A stretch of 64,000 nt of DNA from Pseudodesulfovibrio sp. (GTDB lineage: Bacteria; Desulfobacterota; Desulfovibrionia; Desulfovibrionales; Desulfovibrionaceae): positions 1 through 64,000 of the forward strand of contig JAEINO010000012.1 in assembly GCA_016342345.1 (NCBI GenBank). The letters run 5' to 3'. Shown in pieces: positions 8,421 through 16,534 of this stretch (the stretch's first letter is position 1; every line of letters starts with the position of its first letter). Made by a program: the position numbers and the translations under genes. The notes under the pieces are model-generated. The model did no database searches, was not told where the DNA came from, and saw only the letters and a program-made list of their open reading frames with translations.

Positions 8421-8965
8421 ATTTGCATAATAAAAGGGAAAATCAGGATGACTGTTTTCTGAGCTTTGTTTTGTTTGGCAAAAAGCAGGTCAAATCTTCG
8501 ATCTAAAGACTCAAAGAACTTTTTCTAGGGCGTAGGTGCGAACGGTCTAGCCGAAGCCAGCAGGGCGTCAGCCAGTGGTTAAATCGAGGCATAGTTAAGG
8601 GTGTTGCTATCCCTTTGTCAGCGAGAAGAGAATTTAGGCCCAGTTCCCCGTAGGGGAACCAGTGTGACGAGGGTGCCGCGTAGTGTGTGGGCGTGAAGGA
8701 AAAGGATCCGCCTTCGGCGGTAAGGATCAAGCAGGAAAAATAAAATAAAATGGAAAAGTAGAAAAAGCTTGTAGGCGCATGATCTTTGCGGCGTTGCCGC
8801 TCAGGGCAAAGGGCATCCCTTGGCTGTTTCCCCCTCAGGATGGGTGAAGTCGAAAGAGAGGGAAGGGGGGTGATCCTTTGCTTTTTATTTTGTTTCAAAA
8901 AGTTCCTTCAGAAGCTCGCATTTACGTATGCCGACGGTGTATGATGGTGGCAAACATCGGACATT
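8421..8965. other. gene-poor block with several tight hairpins; possible origin, oriT or structured RNA
   Basis: No credible gene is present; a 131-codon frame on the minus strand (8503-8898) has no ribosome site or protein-like composition. Three compact hairpins stand out: GTTCCCC-GTA-GGGGAAC at 8643-8659, CCGCC-TTC-GGCGG at 8708-8720 and GCGGC-GTT-GCCGC at 8788-8800. Together with the repeats upstream of the RepA-like gene this may be a replication or transfer origin, or a structured RNA. The function is inferred only. Confidence 0.4.
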
Positions 8966-9340
8966 TTGGTAGAAGCCAAGGAGGAAAATATCAATGTAGA
9001 AATGACGGTTCATGCCCAACATCGCATGACTGAGCGGAATATTTCCGCCGCCACCACACTCGCCTGCATTCAAAATGGCGAAGCAATTCCCGGCTATTGG
9101 AATGCCACCAAGTATTACCTGCTGGGGTACACTGCTGTTACGCAGCAGTGCGGCAAGAAGCTGAAAGTCTTGACGGTCTATGAGGGCCGTCCAACCAACA
9201 TCGTGCGCAGAAAAGAGCCGCGTCCGGGTAACCGTGACCCCGCTGTCCACGTATTCTCCATGGTGGAAATTTTCCACCAGGCTCTCCGGCGGCTGGGCTG
9301 GGCCAAATCACTGTCAACAAGCCGGAACACTACCGGTTAG
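8966..9340 (+). CDS. DUF4258 domain protein
   Basis: The protein has up to 124 residues. The segment VHAQHRMTERNIS followed by a long helix (TTLACIQNGEAI) and strands ending in VYEGRPTNIVRR matches DUF4258, a small RNase-like fold related in organisation to BrnT/RelE-type toxins. No antitoxin gene directly adjoins it, so a toxin role is only a possibility. The start is uncertain: ATG 8966 has no good ribosome site, while AAGGAGG at 8978-8984 is too far (about 17 bases) from the next ATG at 9002. A strong terminator follows. Confidence 0.6.
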   Translation: MVEAKEENINVEMTVHAQHRMTERNISAATTLACIQNGEAIPGYWNATKYYLLGYTAVTQQCGKKLKVLTVYEGRPTNIVRRKEPRPGNRDPAVHVFSMVEIFHQALRRLGWAKSLSTSRNTTG

Positions 9341-9378
9341 GGAACACCACCCGCTGATGGAACGCACATCTGCATATT

Positions 9379-9408
9379 GAGAAACCCCACCCCATCAAGG
9401 GGTTTCTC
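9379..9408. terminator. terminator hairpin
   Basis: A perfect 10-bp stem GAGAAACCCC / GGGGTTTCTC with a 10-base loop lies between the converging DUF4258 gene and the small leftward gene ending at 9413. The U-tract is weak (TCCTC). Confidence 0.8.
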
Positions 9409-9412
9409 TCCT

Positions 9413-9607
9413 CTAAGAAACCGGATTGGTATCTTTCATCGCCTCGTCAATGAATGATTGCCGACTTCTGATTTTTATTTCAGTAATATCGATCCCCATC
9501 TTTGTGAGTTTCGCGACAGCTTTCTCTTCCTGTCCGTACCTCGCTTCCCTTTCTTCGATCAAACGCTCTGCATGTTCGATCATGTCTCTTGTAATCTTGA
9601 TCGCCAT
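9413..9607 (-). CDS. small hypothetical protein, helical
   Basis: A 64-residue charged protein preceded by a good ribosome site (AAGGAG, 5 bases before ATG 9607). The first 45 residues predict one long helix (TRDMIEHAERLIEEREARYG), which could form a coiled coil. No family is recognised. It ends at the shared terminator at 9379-9408. Confidence 0.6.
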   Translation of the reverse strand: MAIKITRDMIEHAERLIEEREARYGQEEKAVAKLTKMGIDITEIKIRSRQSFIDEAMKDTNPVS

Positions 9608-9705
9608 GCTTTCTCCTTGTCAGCACTATAGCTCGGTTTCACGTTGGAGCCCATGGTCTTGAGGGAAGACTTGTAAGCTTGTGGGATGGGGAGAGCTGTA
9701 AATTC

Positions 9706-9996
9706 TTATGAGAACTGAAATCCAAGTCCATTGATGACGTTAATAACGTTTTTGAGACGCTTTTCCCCATATTCTGCAAGTTGACAGCGTAGCGAGCAGA
9801 ACAAGGCTGCATCCTCCAGTTTTATAGGAAGAAGCCCCTTTGTCTTGATCTCAATTTGGTGAGGACGTTGGTGTCGGCTTTGCTCGTATTGTTCCGCTGC
9901 GGACTCTTCTATTGCGAGACCTGCAACGCTCGAAACGAAAGTCGAAGACATGTGCCGCCGATAAACTGATACGCCAACTGCGATCAAGCTGTTCAT
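9706..9996 (-). CDS. hypothetical protein
   Basis: A 96-residue product without a recognised domain. It begins 8 bases after the stop of the gene at 10005-10274 and is probably cotranscribed with it. The ribosome site is weak. The C-terminal part (CSLRCQLAEYGEKRLKNVI) looks helical. Confidence 0.45.
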   Translation of the reverse strand: MNSLIAVGVSVYRRHMSSTFVSSVAGLAIEESAAEQYEQSRHQRPHQIEIKTKGLLPIKLEDAALFCSLRCQLAEYGEKRLKNVINVINGLGFQFS

Positions 9997-10004
9997 CGGG
10001 ACTT

Positions 10005-10274
10005 CTAGCGTGAGGATCTCAGTCGGGGAGTCATATGGACCATACTGTCATAGACAAGGGATTGGTATCTGTCACACGCCACAATACGGTCTTTGATTAC
10101 CTTTGCCCGCCCCTCCAGAATGCCGACCCAGCTTCGAACGAATTCGACATCTCCGAGCCAATCGGCTGGTTTCTCATTGTGGAAAAAGTGCACTGACGGC
10201 GCGAAGGAAATTATTGCTTTCGGGGCTTCATCACATGGTGATGTAAATATGTTTCTGATGTCCAGTTTCTTCAC
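10005..10274 (-). CDS. hypothetical protein, GTG start
   Basis: An 89-residue product beginning at GTG 10274, supported by AGGGAG six bases upstream. No family is recognised; the middle (WLGDVEFVRSWVGILEGRAK) is helical. It is the first gene of a two-gene leftward unit within the integrated element. Confidence 0.5.
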   Translation of the reverse strand: MKKLDIRNIFTSPCDEAPKAIISFAPSVHFFHNEKPADWLGDVEFVRSWVGILEGRAKVIKDRIVACDRYQSLVYDSMVHMTPRLRSSR

Positions 10275-10484
10275 TGTTATCTCCCTTGCCTGAAGAGCTT
10301 TTACTCCAGGCTCTTCTATTAGATCACCTCCTCATCGCAGAAATCAAGTTATGTTGAGTTGTTATGCGTTGTTTGTTAAATGGTTAAAAATCTTTGTGCC
10401 GCAGGTGTAGTCAGTCTGATTTTGCTGAGTGCAGGGCCGATGGATTTTCTGAAAGAATCTCACCGGCAAATGGGATGCCCATGA
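10275..10484. other. intergenic region between two leftward operons
   Basis: About 210 bases with no gene; it should hold the promoter of the 10005-10274 gene and the end of the upstream operon. No clear terminator hairpin was seen. Confidence 0.3.
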
Positions 10485-10784
10485 TCATGTGCCGTCTCCG
10501 GGCTTGTGGATTGATGCATAAGATGCCGTTTCACAAAATGTGAGCGTGATTGTGTGAACGCCTTCAGGACCACCAACCGTGTCTACCCGTTCGCTTGCAC
10601 ATGCACATAATCCTTCACTGACAATCGCAACTTCATTGTCGCGTGTCAGTGCGCAGTGAAGTAAAGTGCTGTAGCTGCAAAACGGGCAGTTGACATTAAT
10701 CGTCGTCATCGCGTTGCGTTCAATTGTGCGAGTGATCGTATTGTACTCAGTTAGCTTGTCTTTTTTGACGCTACCACTACTCAT
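10485..10784 (-). CDS. hypothetical protein with Cys motif, last gene of a five-gene operon
   Basis: A 99-residue product overlapping the preceding gene by 8 bases, so it is translationally coupled to it. A CPFC pair near residue 34 and further Cys residues (CACAS) suggest metal binding, but no complete zinc finger pattern is evident. Translation might instead begin at the internal ATG at residue 26. The family is not recognised. Confidence 0.5.
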   Translation of the reverse strand: MSSGSVKKDKLTEYNTITRTIERNAMTTINVNCPFCSYSTLLHCALTRDNEVAIVSEGLCACASERVDTVGGPEGVHTITLTFCETASYASIHKPGDGT

Positions 10785-11673
10785 TGTCGCCGCCGTTCAG
10801 TTTGTTGTATTCGCCCCTGCCGAGCAAATCTCGCTTCCTTTTTTCATATGATGATAGCTGTTTTTTATGAACAGGATGCTGAATGTGACGCACGAAAAGC
10901 TTATGACAAGCGCCATCATTTTCGGGCAGTGCAATGGCATGCATTTCAAGTTTTAAGTGGTCGCAGATCGGCTGTGTATCAATCTCATAATACGGCTTTT
11001 CATCAACTGTTTTGCCTCTGATTTTTACAGTTGTGCCGCAGAACAGGCACCTTGTTTTGATAGTGCAAAAGCCAGTTTGCGGGACAAGTTTTGATAAAAT
11101 GGTTTCGTCTGGGAGGTTGTTCCTGCCGTAGATTTCAACGCCCTGACGAGCCAAAGTAGCGGGGGTGACAAGATTGCGCCACTTTATGCGACTGATGCGC
11201 TTTACAGTGTGCTTTATGTGGTCGATGTGTGCAATGTTGCCAGTCGCCAACTGCTGTCCGTAACTGTCATTCGACAGCAAACAATACCCAGCCGCATCAG
11301 ATATTAGGACACCACGTTGTTTTGGCTCATATCCAGGCAAATCCTGCATATTGACAGTTCCGCAGCGGATCAGTCTGCCAAGTCTGGTGACCAGCTTCAT
11401 TATGTCGGTCCCGTCCCAGTGCAAATCCTGTGGCCGTATCGAGCCTGGAATCAGCCCCTCGGACTTGTAATGGTTTACCCGATGAGCAAAATCGTTGAGG
11501 GTCATTCCTGGTTCTGCAATTCGCAAATAGCCACCGCTTCTATTGATCTGTTCAGCGATTTGTTCAGGTGCATCTAATAGTTCTGGCCATGAGCAATATA
11601 TTTCACACTGCTGTGCGTCATTTTTCTCTATTTCACCGTTTTCTAACTGTGTCATTCGGCGCGATTTTGCCAT
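10777..11673 (-). CDS. uncharacterised 298-residue protein with zinc-ribbon-like Cys pairs
   Basis: The largest gene of the leftward operon. The N-terminal half is helical (PEQIAEQINRSGGYLRI). The C-terminal half contains CLFCG near residue 211 and a later Cys-Asp-His group (ICDHLKLEMH), suggesting a metal-binding module. The extreme C-terminus is very basic (YEKRKRDLLGRG). It could bind nucleic acid, but no known family fits. It starts 19 bases after the previous gene and overlaps the next by 8 bases. I cannot name it. Confidence 0.55.
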   Translation of the reverse strand: MAKSRRMTQLENGEIEKNDAQQCEIYCSWPELLDAPEQIAEQINRSGGYLRIAEPGMTLNDFAHRVNHYKSEGLIPGSIRPQDLHWDGTDIMKLVTRLGRLIRCGTVNMQDLPGYEPKQRGVLISDAAGYCLLSNDSYGQQLATGNIAHIDHIKHTVKRISRIKWRNLVTPATLARQGVEIYGRNNLPDETILSKLVPQTGFCTIKTRCLFCGTTVKIRGKTVDEKPYYEIDTQPICDHLKLEMHAIALPENDGACHKLFVRHIQHPVHKKQLSSYEKRKRDLLGRGEYNKLNGGDNE

Positions 11674-11692
11674 CTTTTCTCTCCTTTTACTT

Positions 11693-11902
11693 CTATTGCT
11701 TCATGCCATCAGATGCGCAGGGGGCTTCGAAGTTGAATTCAATATCACCAGTTTTCGGATCGATTCTGTAGTCGGTTGGGGAAATGTCGAGTTTTGTGAG
11801 CATGTCGATCATTTCCTGGACTTCTCTGGGCGTGTCTTCAAAAGATGGATTGTTCATGTTGATCACTGACTGGGGTGAAAGATCTTTGCCGTCTTTTGTC
11901 AT
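11693..11902 (-). CDS. small hypothetical acidic protein
   Basis: A 69-residue product. It overlaps the upstream gene by 65 bases if ATG 11902 is used; ATG 11857 reduces the overlap to about 20 bases. Composition (REVQEMIDMLTKLDISPTDY) is protein-like. The domain is unknown; it belongs to the five-gene operon. Confidence 0.45.
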   Translation of the reverse strand: MTKDGKDLSPQSVINMNNPSFEDTPREVQEMIDMLTKLDISPTDYRIDPKTGDIEFNFEAPCASDGMKQ

Positions 11903-12266
11903 TGTGAAATTTTCTCGTTAACAGCTGAACTTCATCAAGTTCTTTGCTTGAAAAAAGGTCGTAGACATTTGAATGCTTGGGGACGGGAAGGCCTTTTTCA
12001 ACATTAGCAAAAAGCTTCAAAGCCCATCTTGAGGCAGTTTCGCGCGGCCTCCACTCTTCTCTGCCGAAAGTCGCATGCCTGAGGCCACCGTTTTCAACGA
12101 AATATTCAAGCGTGACGCATCCATCCAACTCAAGAAAAATGGCTGTGTGCTGAAAGACATCAGACAGAAAATCGCCTTCGTACAGACATGAGGCGAGAAA
12201 TTTGTGGAGTTTTTCGCTGTTCAGCCAAATGTCCGTCCTACGGATTTGTGTGCATTCACCAAGCAT
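11838..12266 (-). CDS. hypothetical protein, second gene of the five-gene operon
   Basis: A 142-residue product from ATG 12266, chosen because AAGGAGG lies 6 bases before it; an ATG at 12284 would place this site inside the gene. The mixed alpha/beta composition has a central FLELDGCVTLEYFVENGG segment. No family is recognised. It starts 11 bases after the stop of the first operon gene. Confidence 0.55.
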   Translation of the reverse strand: MLGECTQIRRTDIWLNSEKLHKFLASCLYEGDFLSDVFQHTAIFLELDGCVTLEYFVENGGLRHATFGREEWRPRETASRWALKLFANVEKGLPVPKHSNVYDLFSSKELDEVQLLTRKFHNDKRRQRSFTPVSDQHEQSIF

Positions 12267-12277
12267 TTCGCCCTCCT

Positions 12278-12613
12278 TCAGCATTCTTGATTAAGAACGA
12301 CATCCAACATCATTTCTGGTCTGTCCAAAAAATCGTTCCGGCTCTTGGCAATGGCTTTCGGGCTTTCTGGTTTTGTCTGCATGACCACATCAATTGTGTC
12401 GAAGCCACGAAAGACTTTGCCAACATGACCAGTCTTGGAATGCTTGGAAACCTGGAGATGATAAAAAATGGCCCCGGTAGATGAGAGGCCGATGATTTCG
12501 CTGATATAATAGTCAGCTTCTTGCGGCAGATGATTGATCAGTTGTTGACAGTCAGACAAAATGATTAATTCAGCCGCTTGCTTCAGAAGAAGATCTTTGA
12601 TGGCCTGTGACAT
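12278..12613 (-). CDS. hypothetical protein, first gene of the five-gene operon
   Basis: A 111-residue product from ATG 12613, which follows a purine-rich GGGGGTGCA site; the frame is open further to 12673 but without a ribosome site. It has an amphipathic N-terminal helix (KDLLLKQAAELIILSDCQQL) then a beta-rich part. The family is unknown. The divergent gap to 12852 should hold the promoters of both directions. Confidence 0.5.
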   Translation of the reverse strand: MSQAIKDLLLKQAAELIILSDCQQLINHLPQEADYYISEIIGLSSTGAIFYHLQVSKHSKTGHVGKVFRGFDTIDVVMQTKPESPKAIAKSRNDFLDRPEMMLDVVLNQEC

Positions 12614-12851
12614 TGCACCCCCATGTTGATTCCGATTAGCAGTCAGTTGAGGGCTGACCGATGGCAAAATCATAACTCGATCACTGGTGACGTCAATAGA
12701 AAATAAGCATTTATTTAGAGTGGTTAAACTCTTTTAGTTCTCGTAGGGCATTGAGTGGTTAGGTGAGTCTACTTTTCCCCCCTGCTGAACATTGACTTCA
12801 TGATGGCTGCAATGAAACCCTTAAAGCATGAAGCCGAAAAGGATAGAAATT

Positions 12852-13145
12852 ATGGGCTATAAACAACATTTATTATTGGTCGACTCTGTTCCAGAAAGTC
12901 TGATCTTAAGTTTAACCGATTATCATAAAATGCGGGGCTGCCCAGATGATCCCTTGCGTGCAGATTTTTGGAAGTTGAATTCATTCTTGCCACGATATAT
13001 TGATGTGATCGAAACAGATGATGAGCTATTTGTGACGACAACAAGTTTAATTAACGCGGCATATTGTTCAAAAGACACATGGCACTGGGATTTGAGCGAC
13101 GATCCTGAACCGCAGCTTAAAGTGTCGACTTACCTTTTTGAGTAG
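12852..13145 (+). CDS. hypothetical protein
   Basis: A 97-residue product from ATG 12852, preceded by AAGGAT 8 bases upstream. The composition is normal, with a segment around DDELFVTTTSLINAAYCSKD. No family is recognised. It is transcribed away from the five-gene operon, so it may be its regulator or an independent cargo gene. Confidence 0.5.
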   Translation: MGYKQHLLLVDSVPESLILSLTDYHKMRGCPDDPLRADFWKLNSFLPRYIDVIETDDELFVTTTSLINAAYCSKDTWHWDLSDDPEPQLKVSTYLFE

Positions 13146-13154
13146 GCGATCTGC

Positions 13155-13359
13155 ATGCTTAAACCGCTATATAAAACACTTCGTGCAAACGTCCATGCGA
13201 TTGAAGAAACATCGTATGCTCTTGGAGAAAGGCAGCCGATTTAATCTGGTGACCCATTCTACTTGGGTGCCCGTTCCGTACGAAGATCAGCTTGCGGATT
13301 TTAAAGAGCGGTTGCTTAACAATGCAAAGAAAATGATAAAAGAATTTCATTCCAGATAG
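13155..13359 (+). pseudogene. small hypothetical gene interrupted by a frameshift
   Basis: A frame starting at ATG 13155 (start LKPLYKTLRANVHAIEETSY) stops at 13244. A second frame continues from about 13235 (VTHSTWVPVPYEDQLADFKE) to 13359. Both halves have protein-like composition and join naturally near 13230, so a single indel probably broke a ~68-residue gene located 9 bases after the preceding one. Confidence 0.35.
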
Positions 13360-13499
13360 TTGTGATAGTGAGGGGCTCATCGTTGGAAATTAGTGCAATT
13401 TTAATCTGGACGAATTACGAGTTCAGCCTGCCAGCTGTAAGTGCAATGGATCATTGCTGTCCGTGGATTCCCGCAGGAATGTTATTTTTTTCAGGTGAA

Positions 13500-13640
13500 G
13501 GCCACTTAATGGACATTTTTGACAGCCGCCAGCAGAAGTTTCAACTGCTCCAGGTCAATCTTTTTGATCGCCGAGAACTGGTGGAGTTTTTTAAGCCACC
13601 CGACAAAATTCGTGGCAATATCAACAATAATTACGCCCTA
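13500..13640. repeat. decayed direct repeat, copy A (left of the first MBOAT/SGNH pair)
   Basis: This stretch aligns by eye over about 120 bases with 16365-16490; for example GTGGAGTTTTT(T/C)AAGCCACCCG is shared, as is CGTGGCAA(T/C)ATCAACAAT. On the minus strand copy A reads as a peptide (WLKKLHQFSAIKKIDLEQLK) with no start. Copy B, also on the minus strand, carries the same peptide with a frameshift, so both are gene relics. Confidence 0.7.
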
Positions 13641-13702
13641 TTGTCTTATCTTTCTTAATCGGACAGCAATGACATCCTTCTTTGTAAACGAACAGAGCAG
13701 AA

Positions 13703-15100
13703 TCAAAACTGAAAGTAAATAAACGGGTTGAACCCGTCCGGGAAAAACATGATCGACAGCCATAGCAAGCTAAACAAAAGCGTAGGAGAGTACCACCTGC
13801 TTGAACTTGGAAACGCCCATGAGTTCCATTTTCCGATGTACTCTAGAATGTGAACAGCTACCGTTCCGACAAGGATAAAAATCACAAAGGGGTTCATCCA
13901 TGACACCCCCTGTTCTGGGAAAAACATTTGTCGAAGCATTAATCCTGCATCTTCAAAACTTGGGCTTCGGAAAATTACCCACCCGACGATGACGGAGAGC
14001 ATCGTAAGCACCCACCCTGTCATTTTAATGATCTTGGAATCTGTCTTGGGGCCGTTCTGCATCCATAATCTATTCTTGGCCAACGCCAGTCCATGCAAGG
14101 CTCCCCATGCAACAAAAGTCCATGCTGCGCCATGCCAAAGGCCACATAAGGTCATGGAAAACAAGAGGTTTACATAGGTTCTTGCCGGGCTTCTCCAACT
14201 CCCTCCCAAGGGAATGTAAAGATAATCTCGAATCCAAGAAGACAGCGAAATATGCCATCTTCTCCAAAACTCTCGCGGACTTTTGGAAAGATAGGGGAAA
14301 TTGAAATTCTCACCAAGATCGTAGCCCATGATTCTGGCTACACCGATTGCCATGTCCGAATATCCTGAAAAATCAAAATAGATTTGCATCGAGTACGCGA
14401 CGGCTACTAGCCAACTCGTGGGCGAGTCGTATGCCCCTGGGTTGGCGAACACATTATCGGAAAACATAGCCAGCCGATCTGCAATGAACACTTTTTTGAA
14501 CAGGCCATAAGTGAACAACTGAAACCCAGCGAAAAAATGAGCACGCGTCAATGGCTTATATGATTCCAACTGTGGCAGGAAATGCGATGCTCGAACAATT
14601 GGACCAGCCACTAATTGCGGGAAAAAACCTACAAATAAGGCAAAATCTAGGAAGCTGTCCCGGGGTTTAATATTTCTCCGGTAAATGTCTATGGTATAAC
14701 TCAACGTTTGGAAGGTGTAGAAGGAAATGCCAACGGGCAAAATAATATCGAGTGAACCTGAATGCAGGCCGATGGATTCCACGAGCGGTTTAAATGAATC
14801 GATAAAAAAATTGTAGTACTTAAAATAGCCAAGTAGGCCTAGGTTCACGGTCAAACTGACAAGCAACCATCTTCGACGAATTGTTTCTTTTGTTGCCAAC
14901 GCAAGGCGCTTTCCAACCACATAATCAACCACAGTTGAAAGCCATATGAGTGAAAGAAAACGCCAATCCCAGTAAGCGTAGAAGTAGTAGCTGGCAACAA
15001 GAAGAAGTACTTTGCGGCCAGTATGGTTGTTACGCAGAGAGGCTAATCCCAGTAGAACAAAGGCGAAGAAGAGAATGAATTCCAAAGAGGAGAAAATCAC
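13703..15100 (-). CDS. MBOAT family membrane O-acyltransferase (AlgI/DltB-like), copy 1
   Basis: 465-residue multi-pass inner-membrane protein with about ten hydrophobic segments. It carries MBOAT hallmarks: YFDFSGYSDMAIG (~241-253), FWRRWHISLSSWIRDY (His283) and LWHGAAW...GALHG with His323 and the presumed catalytic His336. These enzymes pass an acyl (usually acetyl) group across the membrane to a periplasmic SGNH partner that O-acylates a polysaccharide. It overlaps the SGNH gene upstream by 4 bases (ATGA), a coupled pair. A second, clearly related pair lies at 42912-45376. The target glycan is unknown. Confidence 0.92.
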   Translation of the reverse strand: MIFSSLEFILFFAFVLLGLASLRNNHTGRKVLLLVASYYFYAYWDWRFLSLIWLSTVVDYVVGKRLALATKETIRRRWLLVSLTVNLGLLGYFKYYNFFIDSFKPLVESIGLHSGSLDIILPVGISFYTFQTLSYTIDIYRRNIKPRDSFLDFALFVGFFPQLVAGPIVRASHFLPQLESYKPLTRAHFFAGFQLFTYGLFKKVFIADRLAMFSDNVFANPGAYDSPTSWLVAVAYSMQIYFDFSGYSDMAIGVARIMGYDLGENFNFPYLSKSPREFWRRWHISLSSWIRDYLYIPLGGSWRSPARTYVNLLFSMTLCGLWHGAAWTFVAWGALHGLALAKNRLWMQNGPKTDSKIIKMTGWVLTMLSVIVGWVIFRSPSFEDAGLMLRQMFFPEQGVSWMNPFVIFILVGTVAVHILEYIGKWNSWAFPSSSRWYSPTLLFSLLWLSIMFFPDGFNPFIYFQF

Positions 15101-16179
15101 TTGCCCACCTCTGCAAAGTGCTTGTGAAGGGCCTGGGCGATAAGTCGAAGTCCATGCTCATTGAAATGACCGGTGCCTGGAGGCGAGTTGATAAAGCCGC
15201 GTGTCATCTTATTTTCTTTCAGATAAAATGCCTTGAATGGGTCTGTCATATCTATGAAGCTTATACCCTTTTCTTTACAAATTCGCTTGAATTGTTCAGC
15301 TAGGTCGGCCTCTCGATCCTCAAATTCAACAATGCTTTGTTTGATCAAAGGGGTTTCAGGGCAGTATATAAAAGTAAAAAAACCAGTGCTTTGCTGTTGT
15401 AGGTTGCTTAATAAAAAACGCCATCCTTCGTCCAGATCATACGAAGCTGGAGTGGGCTGACTCTTGGCTGTTGCTCCATTAACCATGTTTGGGAGCAATC
15501 TGAACGGATAGTTTTTGATTTTTTTGTACAGGTTGAGAAATGGAGTGAGTTCGAGATATTCAATAATTGGTCCAAACAGCGCTCCTTTCCAGTTGGGCCC
15601 CGCCCAAGACCTATAAGTGCCATCCTCCAATCTCCATGGAGCAGGAAGAAAACGCCCTAATCTGTTACTTCCCCTATAGGGAAGCACATCATTCATTCCA
15701 CTCAGAAGGATTGCGTGCCCTTTGATCCCAGAAAGTTTCTTCATGTAACTGGGCATGACAAAATAGTAGTAAGGAACAGTTGCACCACCTTGCCCCAGAG
15801 TCAGGCAATAGTACGGATTTCCTTGAGACATGGAATTGAAGACAGATGCTATTTTCTTGTCGTTTGATACTTGTAAGGATTGAACATATGAGTCTCCCCA
15901 TAACAGAACTTTGGGGGCATCAGACAGGGCGAACGATTCTTCCTCAGCCAAGAGGCCATGCTGCCCGTAGTGCGTATTCCCCCATCCTTCGCTACGCCAT
16001 CTTTGCACTGATCCAGGCACAGGGACAATTTCCCCAAGAATTGAATCACGCGTTATGCGGGGATATGTGTTTAAAAATATAATACACACAACCCAAATGA
16101 ATAACGTGGAGAGCAAAGCGCCTGCTCCCCAGTGAAATAAAGTTTTTCTCAATCCTGTCATCACAAATTCACTCGCCAT
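15097..16179 (-). CDS. SGNH/GDSL-type acyltransferase partner (AlgJ/AlgX-like), copy 1
   Basis: A 360-residue protein with one N-terminal membrane anchor (~20-37) and a periplasmic domain. The block I motif LLWGDSYVQ puts the nucleophile at Ser97. A Gly-rich block (LGQGGATVPYYYF) and the C-terminal GTGHFNEHG supply the oxyanion and His positions of the SGNH fold. It probably transfers the acyl group delivered by the adjacent MBOAT protein onto a cell-surface glycan. An alternative start is ATG 16161. It is paralogous to the gene at 42912 (shared GWG/GWA...HGL and WGDSY segments). Confidence 0.8.
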   Translation of the reverse strand: MASEFVMTGLRKTLFHWGAGALLSTLFIWVVCIIFLNTYPRITRDSILGEIVPVPGSVQRWRSEGWGNTHYGQHGLLAEEESFALSDAPKVLLWGDSYVQSLQVSNDKKIASVFNSMSQGNPYYCLTLGQGGATVPYYYFVMPSYMKKLSGIKGHAILLSGMNDVLPYRGSNRLGRFLPAPWRLEDGTYRSWAGPNWKGALFGPIIEYLELTPFLNLYKKIKNYPFRLLPNMVNGATAKSQPTPASYDLDEGWRFLLSNLQQQSTGFFTFIYCPETPLIKQSIVEFEDREADLAEQFKRICKEKGISFIDMTDPFKAFYLKENKMTRGFINSPPGTGHFNEHGLRLIAQALHKHFAEVGK

Positions 16180-16364
16180 AAGTCTGAAAAGAATACCGAT
16201 TATCTATTGATTTACATTATTGAGAGTTACGCTTTTTTTTCCGTATTGTGAAGACGTTTTCCCTAGGAATACATCGAGTCTTCTCATTGCTGCTCGGCTA
16301 ATAACTGTTGCTGCCTGCGGTTTTCTGTATGAGTGCGGTCTTTTCAGGCGATGGGCACGAATGA

Positions 16365-16490
16365 ATATGTTCGGCAGCTTGCAGCAGAGGTTTCATCTCC
16401 TCTCGGTCAATCTTCTTAATCGCCGATAAAAAGGTGGAGTTTTTCAAGCCACCCGGCGAAAATCGTGGCAACATCAACAATGATTATGGT
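16365..16490. repeat. decayed direct repeat, copy B (right of the first MBOAT/SGNH pair)
   Basis: This is the partner of the repeat at 13500-13640, in the same orientation. The two copies bracket the 2.5-kb MBOAT/SGNH module. A minus-strand frame from ATG 16514 (start MYKEQHSQTIIIVDVATIFA) stops early and represents the relic gene. Confidence 0.65.
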
Positions 16491-16506
16491 CTGACTGTGT
16501 TGCTCT

Positions 16507-16527
16507 TTGTACATTTTTTTTGTACAA
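16507..16527. promoter_or_regulatory. inverted repeat TTGTAC...GTACAA before the wHTH gene
   Basis: TTGTAC and GTACAA flank a T-rich spacer immediately before the regulator gene. It may be an operator for autoregulation, or part of a promoter; there is no independent support. Confidence 0.35.
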
Positions 16528-16534
16528 GGCATTA

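Noticed and set aside
8503-8898. 131-codon frame on the minus strand
   Set aside because: No ribosome site, unusual composition rich in Pro, Ser and Arg, and it covers the hairpin-rich block; treated as noncoding.
8885-9277. 130-codon minus-strand frame opposite the DUF4258 gene
   Set aside because: Complement of a gene with a recognised domain; no ribosome site.
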